64,000 bases of DNA from Aliishimia ponticola (GTDB lineage Bacteria > Pseudomonadota > Alphaproteobacteria > Rhodobacterales > Rhodobacteraceae). The stretch's first letter is position 1; each line of letters begins with the position of its first letter. Where the stretch lies: NCBI RefSeq assembly GCF_004803475.1, contig NZ_SRKY01000003.1, positions 434,001 to 498,000 on the forward strand, in the 5' to 3' direction. The notes beneath the pieces were generated by a model. That model saw nothing but the letters and a program-made list of their open reading frames with translations. It was not told the origin of the DNA and ran no database searches. The translations under genes and the position numbers were made by a program. Shown in pieces: positions 27,493 to 35,167 of this stretch.

Positions 27493-28089
27493 TCAACACA
27501 GCAAACTTTCCGCCTCGATGATCTGCCCGGCCATTTCGGCCAGAGGCAGATTGCGTTCCATCGACAATTGCTGGACCCGGCGGTGCGCCTCGACCTCATC
27601 GATGCCGTGCCGGGCGATCAGGATCATCTTGGCCCGCGCGACGCGCTTGGCGTCGTTCAAAGCCTCTTCGGCGCGGGTTTTGTCCAATTCCATCTGCCGG
27701 TGCTTGCGCGCCTGTGCCAGCGCAGAGACCGCCGCGATGTTGAAGCGATCCGATTGCAGCCCCAGCGGCAGGACGTGATCGGCCCCGGTCTCTAGCAGTG
27801 TTTCGATATCCGTGGCGTCCGCCTCTTCGATCAGTGCAAGCACCGCGCAGGTCTTGCAGCTGCGCAGGCGGGACAGATCGACCAGTTCAGACCGATCCAT
27901 GCGCTCGAAATAGACAATCGCCAGCTCCGGTTCCGCCTGATCGGCGATGGCGCTGTCGATGCTGGTGTAGCATGTCTCAAGGCTGATATTGCGGCTGCCC
28001 AGCATCAGCTGAAACATCTCGCGCCGGGACTCGTTGCCGTCGATCAAAATGGCGCTTTGTTGCTTTGGCTCTTTCAGGGTCAGGAACAT
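27493..28089 (-). CDS. ANTAR-domain antiterminator with degenerate receiver
   Basis: The 198-residue protein has an N-terminal receiver-like domain (AILIDGNESRREMFQLML). There AIVYFERMD stands where the phosphorylated aspartate normally lies. A coiled linker leads to a C-terminal ANTAR RNA-binding domain (RVARAKMILIARHGIDEVEAHRR, then a two-helix end). This is the NasT/AmiR architecture. It lies directly upstream of a 144-base leader and the importer, suggesting control by transcription antitermination. The start overlaps the isomerase-like gene by ten bases. Confidence 0.88.
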   Translation of the reverse strand: MFLTLKEPKQQSAILIDGNESRREMFQLMLGSRNISLETCYTSIDSAIADQAEPELAIVYFERMDRSELVDLSRLRSCKTCAVLALIEEADATDIETLLETGADHVLPLGLQSDRFNIAAVSALAQARKHRQMELDKTRAEEALNDAKRVARAKMILIARHGIDEVEAHRRVQQLSMERNLPLAEMAGQIIEAESLLC

Positions 28090-28694
28090 ACCGCCGCCTC
28101 CTGCTGCAAGACGCTTGCAAGGAAATCGAGCCGGTCCTGCCCCCAGAACCGCTGCCCGTCGAACACGTAAGTCGGCGAGCCAAAGACTTCTGCGGCAATC
28201 GCGTCCTCGGTGATCTTCTGCACCTCGCCCGCGATGTCATCGGTCGCGGCAAGCGCCAGGACAGCCGCCGCATCGCATCCCGCCGCAGTCAGAATATCGG
28301 CCAAAGTCTCGGTCTGGGCGATATCGCGGTCTTCGGCCCAGACGGCCCTGAGACAGCCAAAGCTAAGCGCGTCCTGATCCAGCCCTAGTTTTCCGGCGGC
28401 AATAATCGCGCGGCAGGCTGGCCCCGGATCGGTGGGCCAGTGGGCGGGGGTGGGTGTCATGTCCAACCCTTTGTGCGCCGCCCAGCGCGCCTGATCTTCG
28501 ATCCGGTAGGATTTGCGCGGCGCGCTTTGTGCAAAGGGCGGGGTTGTCTCGCTGGCGGCAAAGACCTTGGCGATCATCAGGGGGCGAAAATCGACCGTTG
28601 CACCGTGCTGCCGCGCCAACGTCGTCAATGTCTGGTGCCCCAGATAGGCATAGCCAGAAATCGGCGCGAAATAGTATGTGATGACGCCCCCCAT
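28080..28694 (-). CDS. DsbA-like protein, 2-hydroxychromene-2-carboxylate isomerase family
   Basis: The 204-residue protein has the thioredoxin-like fold of the HCCA isomerase / GST-kappa family. It opens with YYFAPISGYAYLG, where the conserved serine is followed by Gly rather than the usual Pro. A cis-proline segment VFGSPTYVFDGQRFWGQDRL is clear. Members use glutathione to isomerise or conjugate substrates. In this cluster a glutathione-linked step on a thiol or isothiocyanate-like compound is conceivable, but this is inference. Confidence 0.85.
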   Translation of the reverse strand: MGGVITYYFAPISGYAYLGHQTLTTLARQHGATVDFRPLMIAKVFAASETTPPFAQSAPRKSYRIEDQARWAAHKGLDMTPTPAHWPTDPGPACRAIIAAGKLGLDQDALSFGCLRAVWAEDRDIAQTETLADILTAAGCDAAAVLALAATDDIAGEVQKITEDAIAAEVFGSPTYVFDGQRFWGQDRLDFLASVLQQEAAVCS

Positions 28695-28702
28695 GGCCCC
28701 GA

Positions 28703-29560
28703 TTACTCAGCCGCGAAGGGCAGACCGGCGTCGATGGGCAGGCTTTCGTCCCTGCTCCATTCGTTCCAGGACCCGAAATAGATGCGCACGTCTTTGACGC
28801 CTGCCTCCTTCAGGGCCAGGAAGCTATTCGATGCCCGCGCGCCCTTGAAGCAATAGATATAGACCGGCGTATTCGCTGTGATCCCGACAGTGGCGCATTC
28901 GGCCAGCACCTCTTCCTTGGACTTGATCATCGGCCCGTTTGGCGTCGGCTTCATCAGGCGATACCATTCGATCCAGACGGCCCCGGGGATGCGGCCTTTG
29001 CGCGGGCAGAAATCCTTGCCGTAGGGCGACGAGCTGTCCGCGATCCATTCATCCACATCGCGCACGTCCAGCAAGGCGATCCCCGGATCGCCAAGAGAGG
29101 CTTTCACATCGTCGACCGTCAGCATCAGCGCCGCGCCCGCCGGATCGACCGGGAATTCCGCCGGCGTGGGCGCGACAGTGTCAGTGGACAGTTCCATCCC
29201 TGCCGACAGCCATGCTTCGACCCCGCCATGCAGCACTTTGACATCCTTGTAGCCAAGGTAGGACAGCAGGAAATAGCCGCGGCAGGACTGGCCAAAACCG
29301 GAATTCATCGACTGTTCATAAAGTACGGCTGTCTTTTTCCCATCAAGGCCCGCAGCGCCGAATGTCGCCGCGAACTTGTCGGTCAGCTCTGCCATACCCT
29401 CCGGGGTCGATGTCGCCAGAAAGGTAAAGATATCGTGGATGTTCACGGCACCAGCGATATGCCCTTCGGCAAAGGCTTCGGGCGCGCGGGTGTCGATGAT
29501 GACGACTTCATCGCGCGCCATCACAGAGAGTTCTTCGGGTGAGATAAGTACGGATGTCAT
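28703..29560 (-). CDS. tandem-domain sulfurtransferase (rhodanese)
   Basis: The 285-residue protein has two rhodanese domains. The N-terminal domain lacks the active cysteine loop. The C-terminal domain has C237 in CFKGARAS and ends with the usual GSWNEW motif. Such enzymes move sulfane sulfur from thiosulfate or mercaptopyruvate to cyanide or thiols. The active loop is neither the classical CRKGVTAC of thiosulfate enzymes nor CGSGVTA of mercaptopyruvate enzymes. GAGGAG precedes the ATG. Its position beside cyanase suggests cyanide, thiocyanate or sulfur handling. Confidence 0.93.
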   Translation of the reverse strand: MTSVLISPEELSVMARDEVVIIDTRAPEAFAEGHIAGAVNIHDIFTFLATSTPEGMAELTDKFAATFGAAGLDGKKTAVLYEQSMNSGFGQSCRGYFLLSYLGYKDVKVLHGGVEAWLSAGMELSTDTVAPTPAEFPVDPAGAALMLTVDDVKASLGDPGIALLDVRDVDEWIADSSSPYGKDFCPRKGRIPGAVWIEWYRLMKPTPNGPMIKSKEEVLAECATVGITANTPVYIYCFKGARASNSFLALKEAGVKDVRIYFGSWNEWSRDESLPIDAGLPFAAE

Positions 29561-29578
29561 TGGAAGGCTCCTCTTGGT

Positions 29579-30679
29579 TCAGACTTGCGGCAGGTCGTGC
29601 AGCATCTTGCGCAATTGCTTGGTTGCGGGCGTCACGATGCCAATGAAATACGCTTCACGAAGGCGGCGCTGCGCGGCCCCGCCAGACACATAGCCGCGCG
29701 CCCCCTGGTGCAGCATCGCGGCATGAGCGGCCTTCATCGCGGCTTCGCCCCCTTTGAGGCGCAGCGTCACGACACGCCGGAAATACGGGATGGAGGTGTC
29801 GTAAGGGGTCAGGGCCAGCGCGGCCAATTCGGCTTCGGCGTCGGCAAGGATCTTTTCGAAATCCTCCGGTTGCTCCTCAAGGTATTTGTTCACATGGCCC
29901 AGTTGACCATCGACCTGCCGCATCAACGCGATGGAGGACCGGATCATGCCAATCGCCATTCCGCATTGCATCAGAACGAAACCGGGCCGGATTTTTTGCA
30001 GGTATCCATCGATGGGATCAGCCAGGATCATCTCGTCCGGGATGAAGGCGTTGCGGAATTGGATGGACCGGGTGGCGGTGCCGCCCAAGGCCATGAAGTC
30101 GTGATCCAGAACGGTCTTGATGCCTTCTTGCGCACAGTCCGCCACGGCCATGATCCGTTTGGGTGCCTCGTCGGTGGTTTCAAAGACCATGCCGAAGAAG
30201 CCGTCCTCGCCGACATTCGACACCCATGGCAACGCGCCTTTGACAAGGTATCCGCCATCCACACGCGTGCCCTTCAGGCGCATCTTTTCGATGCCAAAAA
30301 AGGTTTTCATGGGGTTGGACAGGCCAGTGCCGCCCAGCACCTCGCCTGCCCCGACCTTGGCCCCCAAGGGCGCCAAGGCCTTGTTTTCCGACGACCCGAT
30401 GTACCAGGCCAACGCGTTCTGGCACCACATGCAAAACGCGGTGGAGATGCAGTGTTCCGCGACGGTTGAAATCGCCTCGATCGTGTCGGTCAGGGTCACG
30501 GCATTGCCATCCACATACGCGGCGCCGAAAGCTCCGGTCGCCCCGAGCGCGCGCATGATGTCCTCCGGGTAGGCACCTTCATCGATCTCGCGCACGCGCG
30601 GACACAACTCCGTCGCGGCGATGGCGGCCACATCGGCAAGCATTGTCGACGGGTCTTCCAGAACAGCAGTGGCTGGCAT
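29579..30679 (-). CDS. acyl-CoA dehydrogenase-fold flavoprotein, possibly a monooxygenase
   Basis: The 366-residue protein has the three-domain acyl-CoA dehydrogenase fold. There is a helical N-terminus, a beta domain with the flavin-facing GGTGLSNPM and WVSNVGEDGFF, and a helical C-terminus. The end reads EAYFIGIVTPATKQLRK, where true dehydrogenases carry a catalytic EGT-like glutamate, so the base appears to be missing. This resembles flavin monooxygenases of the SfnB/DszC type. AAGGAG lies just before the ATG. The substrate is unknown. Confidence 0.85.
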   Translation of the reverse strand: MPATAVLEDPSTMLADVAAIAATELCPRVREIDEGAYPEDIMRALGATGAFGAAYVDGNAVTLTDTIEAISTVAEHCISTAFCMWCQNALAWYIGSSENKALAPLGAKVGAGEVLGGTGLSNPMKTFFGIEKMRLKGTRVDGGYLVKGALPWVSNVGEDGFFGMVFETTDEAPKRIMAVADCAQEGIKTVLDHDFMALGGTATRSIQFRNAFIPDEMILADPIDGYLQKIRPGFVLMQCGMAIGMIRSSIALMRQVDGQLGHVNKYLEEQPEDFEKILADAEAELAALALTPYDTSIPYFRRVVTLRLKGGEAAMKAAHAAMLHQGARGYVSGGAAQRRLREAYFIGIVTPATKQLRKMLHDLPQV

Positions 30680-30689
30680 TGCTTTCTCC

Positions 30690-31232
30690 TTAGATCGTCT
30701 CAGCGACCATGTTCACGGGGCGTGAGAAGGTGTTGAACACCGGCGAATACTTGATGACGTGGGCGACCAGTTCGTCGATCACGGATTTCGGCGTGCCTTC
30801 GCACTCCATATCGACCTTGATCCGCACATCCGTGAAACCGATGGGCTTCGACTCGCTCAGATCGCCCGTGCCCCAAACGGCGGTAATGTTCAGATCACCT
30901 TCCAGTTCAAGTTCCAGCTTGTTCACGGTCATCCCGCGATGCACGGCATTGGCGTGCAGTCCAACCGCAACGCAGGAACCAAGCGCGGCAAGCGATGCCT
31001 CGGATGGGTTGGGCGCGGTGTCGTCACCCAGCAGGCCCGGCGGCTCGTCCACGATGTAGGGTTCAAGATCGCGGATGAAGTTCGCATGGCGGAACTTGCC
31101 TTCTGCCACGGTCTTGCATTTCAGCGTCTTGATGACCTTTGGGTTGGCCTTGCCGTTTTCGATCAGGGTGTTCAGCCCCGTCTTGTCAATCGGGGCAAGA
31201 CAGCCCGTCAATGCGGTTACCGGTTCAGACAT
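30690..31232 (-). CDS. OsmC family protein
   Basis: The 180-residue protein belongs to the OsmC/Ohr fold, thiol peroxidases against organic hydroperoxides. The first conserved cysteine is C87 in LGSCVAVGLHANAV. Where the second usually lies, the sequence reads VIKYSPVFNTF, so the resolving cysteine appears to be absent, as in several OsmC branches of unknown function. AAGGAGGT precedes the ATG. Its place between a permease gene and a flavoprotein gene suggests a role in the same pathway. Confidence 0.88.
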   Translation of the reverse strand: MSEPVTALTGCLAPIDKTGLNTLIENGKANPKVIKTLKCKTVAEGKFRHANFIRDLEPYIVDEPPGLLGDDTAPNPSEASLAALGSCVAVGLHANAVHRGMTVNKLELELEGDLNITAVWGTGDLSESKPIGFTDVRIKVDMECEGTPKSVIDELVAHVIKYSPVFNTFSRPVNMVAETI

Positions 31233-31248
31233 TTAGTACCTCCTTCGT

Positions 31249-32061
31249 TTAACTTTCCCGCACCCAATTCAGGCGCTGGACTGCCTTCAAGCATATGTAA
31301 TCCAATAAAAAACCGATGATCCCGATCACCACGACCGTGGCCGCAAGCCGGGAATAGTCGAGCGTGTCGCGCGCATCGTTGATCGCGTAGCCAAGCCCGG
31401 ATGTGACGCCGAGATATTCGGCAGGCACCAGCACGATCCATGCAACGCCCAGCGCCAGACGGATGCCGGTCAGGATGTCGGTCGCAATGGCCGGCAGAAT
31501 GACGGTCGTCAGCTGGTGCAACGGCGATGCGCCAAGGTTGCGGGCGACTTTCAGCCATGCCGGATCAAGACGGCGCAAACCGGCCGCGGTCGCGAACATG
31601 ATCGGCCAGACCGCAGCGACCGCGATCAAGAAGATGATCGCCGCGTCCCATGTGGCAAAGGCCATCACGGCGATTGGCATCCACGACAGGGGTGAGATCA
31701 TGCGCAGGAATTGGAACGGGATGTTCGTGACTTCGCGCAGCACTACCATGCGGCCAATCGCGATCCCGACGGGCACGCCGATACCGATGGCAAAGACCAG
31801 CCCCAACCCCACACGGTAAAGCGAGGGGATCGACATTTCCCACACTTCGCCGGACAGCAGCATGTCCCACAGGCGCGAGAGCGCCGGTTCGGGCGCAAAC
31901 ATGGAAAAAGCGAACATGCCGGGGGAATTGGCGACCCAGCGACCGCCGAGCCACCAGATGAACAACAGCCCCAAGATACCAATGATCCCACTGACCACCC
32001 CGCGGTAACGACCAAGGGATGGCCAGCGTACCGGCGCGTTTATGACCGGCGTGTCGCTCAC
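31249..32061 (-). CDS. ABC transporter permease, nitrate/taurine/cyanate type (first set)
   Basis: The 270-residue permease has six or so membrane helices and the BPD_transp_1 fold, with its coupling loop around VARNLGASPLHQLTTVILPAIATDIL. The start is a GTG at 32061 that overlaps the stop of the binding-protein gene by four bases (GTGA). A longer reading would overlap the binding-protein gene in another frame. It pairs with the flanking binding protein and ATPase. Confidence 0.9.
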   Translation of the reverse strand: MSDTPVINAPVRWPSLGRYRGVVSGIIGILGLLFIWWLGGRWVANSPGMFAFSMFAPEPALSRLWDMLLSGEVWEMSIPSLYRVGLGLVFAIGIGVPVGIAIGRMVVLREVTNIPFQFLRMISPLSWMPIAVMAFATWDAAIIFLIAVAAVWPIMFATAAGLRRLDPAWLKVARNLGASPLHQLTTVILPAIATDILTGIRLALGVAWIVLVPAEYLGVTSGLGYAINDARDTLDYSRLAATVVVIGIIGFLLDYICLKAVQRLNWVRES

Positions 32062-33314
32062 AGTTTCAGGATCTCTTCGCGATTGAACGGATCGCCCGGA
32101 TTGACGGACGGATCGTTGACCCAGGACGGGTTCGCATCCAGCGCGTTCTTCACGAATTCGTAGTTCACAAGGTCGTTCGCCACGAACTCCGGATCGAGAT
32201 CCTTCAAGAAAGTCGTATCCCCGGACACGACCGTATCCCCCATCGCTTCGACGATCAGCTTGGTTGCCGATGGATAGGGCCATGGCTGAAAATCAATGCG
32301 CCCGTTTTGCCATTCGGCTTGGTGATGGATCACGCCGCCATCCTGATACACGCTGTCGTCCTGATAAACGGTCATGGCGCGCTGCACGACGGGCGCTGGC
32401 GCAGGCAGATAGCCTTCGCCGTCCTTGGACAGCAGCGTTGCGACTTCCATCTTGTTCTCGGACGCATAGATCGCGCCCCGCACCACGGCGTTCATGACCT
32501 TCTGGGTCCATGCTGCCTTCTTTGTCGTCGCTTCTTCATGCATGCAGACAACGCAGCAGGGGTGGTTCTTCCAGATGTCACCGGTAAAACGCAGCATCCG
32601 CGCACCTGCCATCAACTCACCAAGCGCGTTGAACGGCTCTGCCACGATGTAGGCGTCCAGCTTTTTCGCCGCGAGCGCCGGTGGCATTTCCGGCGGCGGC
32701 ATCACCTGAAGGTTGCATTCATTCGGCGCCAACGGTTCGCCCTGGGCCTTGATCACCGGCGTTACGCCACTTTGGCGCAGGGCATATTGCAGCACGATGT
32801 TATGCATCGAATACCAGAACGGCACAGCGACCTGCTTGCCACCAAGCTGGCTGAAATCGGTGATGTCCGTATGGCCACCCACCACCAGGCCCGACCCATT
32901 GGTATGGGCCCAGGACATGATCTTGACCGGGAAGTTGTTGTTGTAGCGCATCCAAACCGGGATCGGCTTGAGGAAATGCACAAGGTTGAACTTGTTGGAC
33001 ACGAAGCCTTCGATCAGGGGCGACCAACCGCGGATCAATGTCGGGCGCTCGGCCTCCAGCCCTTCGTCCTCGAAATACCCCTTGGCATGGGCAACCAGCA
33101 GCGCGGTCGCGTCCGTGATCGGCAAGTATCCAATGCGGACAACTTCGTCTTCCTGTGCATAGGCTTGCTGCGGCAGGCCCGCCATCATGGCACCGAGCGA
33201 GGCGAAAAGTCCGCCGCTTGCCAACATGTCCAGCGTTTGACGGCGCGTGAAGTCGGACGAGAAATACTCCTCGTCGTCCCATTCCTGCATCGTGTCTTTT
33301 GATCGATCTTTCAT
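32058..33314 (-). CDS. ABC transporter substrate-binding protein, CmpA/NrtA type (first set)
   Basis: The 418-residue periplasmic binding protein has a twin-arginine signal near its start (TRRQTLDMLA, R24-R25), ending around PQQAYAQ. Its binding domain belongs to the NrtA/TauA-like family, with HNIVLQYALRQSG and VMPPPEMPPALAAKKLDAYI. Like the second binding protein it has an HPCC motif (H251-C254), here followed by VVCMHEEA. GGGGG lies upstream of the ATG. The ligand is unknown; a sulfonate, nitrile or cyanate relative is possible. Confidence 0.9.
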   Translation of the reverse strand: MKDRSKDTMQEWDDEEYFSSDFTRRQTLDMLASGGLFASLGAMMAGLPQQAYAQEDEVVRIGYLPITDATALLVAHAKGYFEDEGLEAERPTLIRGWSPLIEGFVSNKFNLVHFLKPIPVWMRYNNNFPVKIMSWAHTNGSGLVVGGHTDITDFSQLGGKQVAVPFWYSMHNIVLQYALRQSGVTPVIKAQGEPLAPNECNLQVMPPPEMPPALAAKKLDAYIVAEPFNALGELMAGARMLRFTGDIWKNHPCCVVCMHEEATTKKAAWTQKVMNAVVRGAIYASENKMEVATLLSKDGEGYLPAPAPVVQRAMTVYQDDSVYQDGGVIHHQAEWQNGRIDFQPWPYPSATKLIVEAMGDTVVSGDTTFLKDLDPEFVANDLVNYEFVKNALDANPSWVNDPSVNPGDPFNREEILKL

Positions 33315-33335
33315 AGTAACCCCCTGTTCTGCGGC

Positions 33336-34187
33336 TCAGCCCAGCCCCGCAATTTCGGTGTAGAGCGTGCGAAGGCGCGTTGTTTCCATTTGGAATTTCT
33401 TGGATTGAGAGACCCGGTCCGCTTCGGAAACGTTGATCTCTGTATCGCCAGCGATCCGGCCCGGACCGCTGGACAACAAGACAGCTCTGTCTGCCATTTG
33501 GACCGCTTCATTGACGTCATGCGTCACCAGAACGACGGTCAGCCCAAGGCGCTTGGCGATCTCACGAACATCATTCTGAAGGGCGCGCCGCGTGAAGATG
33601 TCCAGCGCCGAAAACGGCTCATCCAGCAGCAAAAGTTCAGGTTCCGGCGCGATGGACCGGGCAAAAGCGGCCCGCTGCTGCTGCCCTCCGGACAGGTCTT
33701 GCACGTTGCGATCCGCGAACTCGGCAAGGTCCACAAGCGACAGAACCTCTTTCACCCGCGCATCGACGCCTTCGGTCTTCTTGGCGTATTTCAGCCCCAG
33801 CCCCGCATTCTGCGCGACCGTCATCCAAGGATAAAGCGAGGGGGCTTGAAACATCATAACCCAACGCGGAGACGGCTTTTCGACACGCTGCCCATCGATA
33901 CGCACAGCGCCGTCAGATGGCTTCATGAGGCCAGAAATGATGTGCAGCAGGGTCGATTTACCACTGCCGGAACGACCGATCAGCGCAACGATTTCCCCGG
34001 CAGAGATCTTGAGGTCGATAGACCGAAGCACGGTGGGTCCATTGCGGGAATAAGAATGCCCTACTCCAGACACTTCTACATACCGCCGATCCGCCTCGTC
34101 ACGCGGTGCGACGGGTGAAGTGCCGGTATCGGCCGAGGGAGCAACGGCTCTCAAATTCTCTGGCTTGGACTTCAACTGCACCATCAT
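33336..34187 (-). CDS. ABC transporter ATP-binding protein, nitrate/taurine/cyanate type (first set)
   Basis: The 283-residue ATPase has Walker A GRSGSGKST, signature LSGGQQQRAAFARSIA, and Walker B LLLLDEPFSALD with a downstream VTHDVNEAV. It is the first gene of the long minus-strand cluster. A start at the ATG at 34187 is chosen; a GTG two codons earlier is equally possible. It is transcribed away from the TetR gene. Confidence 0.9.
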   Translation of the reverse strand: MMVQLKSKPENLRAVAPSADTGTSPVAPRDEADRRYVEVSGVGHSYSRNGPTVLRSIDLKISAGEIVALIGRSGSGKSTLLHIISGLMKPSDGAVRIDGQRVEKPSPRWVMMFQAPSLYPWMTVAQNAGLGLKYAKKTEGVDARVKEVLSLVDLAEFADRNVQDLSGGQQQRAAFARSIAPEPELLLLDEPFSALDIFTRRALQNDVREIAKRLGLTVVLVTHDVNEAVQMADRAVLLSSGPGRIAGDTEINVSEADRVSQSKKFQMETTRLRTLYTEIAGLG

Positions 34188-34193
34188 CCCCAC

Positions 34194-34492
34194 GACGAAA
34201 TCAAACAGGTCTGTATGGTTAAGCGTCAGTTGCGAAGTCGATTCGTGTCAAACGGCCGTCTGGCCTGCCGCTCGTTGCATGGTCAATTTATTCTGAATGC
34301 TCAAATTTTCTTGCGAAACCGAATGGCTTAGATGAATTTGTAGGCGCTCGCGAATCCTTTCGGGGCATCGGAGGAGATTCGAACAGATCAGTATCGAACC
34401 ATCCGAAGGCCCTTCTTAGGTCGTCGGTGGTAATCATCGATATTGGTCCGTAAGGAGTGATCCGTGCACTTAGTCCGTAGGCAGAAACCAGT
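34194..34492. promoter_or_regulatory. divergent intergenic region, transporter cluster and TetR gene
   Basis: This 299-base gap separates the divergent transporter and TetR genes. It is more AT-rich than its surroundings, especially at 34280-34350. It contains an ACGGCCGT palindrome at 34252-34259 and two GTCCGTA words close to the TetR start (34446-34452 and 34473-34479). These could be operator parts, but no convincing -35/-10 pair or TetR palindrome was found. No coding sequence is supported in it. Confidence 0.4.
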
Positions 34493-35110
34493 ATGACCAT
34501 CGAATTGAACAGTGACGCATTCGAAACCGCCCCCGCTTGGACCTGCATTGGTCGCAAGGCGGCCAACCCGAAGGACCGCGTCTTGAACGCGGCGACGGAA
34601 CTATTTTGCCATCACGGCTTCGCGGCCACAGGGGTCGATACGATCGCCAGCCGCGCCGGTACGGCGAAGTCGACCCTCTATGCTCACTTCAAATCGAAAG
34701 AAAAGCTGATCGATGCCGTGCTGGAGAGAGAAGGCAAAGCATGGCGCGATTGGTTCTTTGGACGTCTGGGCAAGATCAAAGGCACCCCCAAGGACAAGCT
34801 CTGCGCGGTTTTCGACATCCTGGCCGAATGGTTCAGTGACCCTGAGTTTTACGGCTGCCCTTTTATCAACGCGATTGGAGAGGCGACATCGGAAAACGAA
34901 ACCCTCCGAAACGCGGCCAAGGTTCACAAATCACATGTGAACCTGTGGATTCAGGCGCAGGCGATGGAACTTGGCATGGAACGGCCCGATGATCTCGTCA
35001 GGGAAATGACCGTTCTGGTCGATGGGGCGATCGTGGCTGCACAAGTGTCGCGGGACTCTGATTTCGCACAGGTCGCCAAATCACTGATCGCGAGACGGCT
35101 GGGGGATTAG
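34493..35110 (+). CDS. TetR/AcrR family transcriptional regulator
   Basis: The 205-residue protein has an N-terminal TetR helix-turn-helix (residues 26-72, with ATGVDTIASRAGTAKSTLYAHF) and a helical C-terminal ligand domain containing GCPFINAIGEA. It is divergent from the long transport and sulfur cluster, so it probably regulates that cluster in response to a small ligand. The first 20 residues precede the conserved domain and the start has only a weak ribosome binding site. Confidence 0.92.
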   Translation: MTIELNSDAFETAPAWTCIGRKAANPKDRVLNAATELFCHHGFAATGVDTIASRAGTAKSTLYAHFKSKEKLIDAVLEREGKAWRDWFFGRLGKIKGTPKDKLCAVFDILAEWFSDPEFYGCPFINAIGEATSENETLRNAAKVHKSHVNLWIQAQAMELGMERPDDLVREMTVLVDGAIVAAQVSRDSDFAQVAKSLIARRLGD

Positions 35111-35167
35111 GCGCTACCTACAACCAACGTGGTAAGGCGCAGCCTAAAAAGACCCCGCCACGCTGCC

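Noticed and set aside
34360-34420. tRNA-like TTCGAA motifs
   Set aside because: No cloverleaf can be formed around them; only isolated T-loop-like words occur.
34288-34566. Minus-strand frame of 92 codons in the divergent intergenic region
   Set aside because: It overlaps the TetR start, has no ribosome binding site or family, and would cover the likely promoter region.
35111-35167. Hairpin TTAGGC/GCCTAA between the TetR gene and nrdJ as a terminator
   Set aside because: The stem is short and interrupted, and no T-run follows on either strand. It may still aid termination, but the evidence is too weak to list it.
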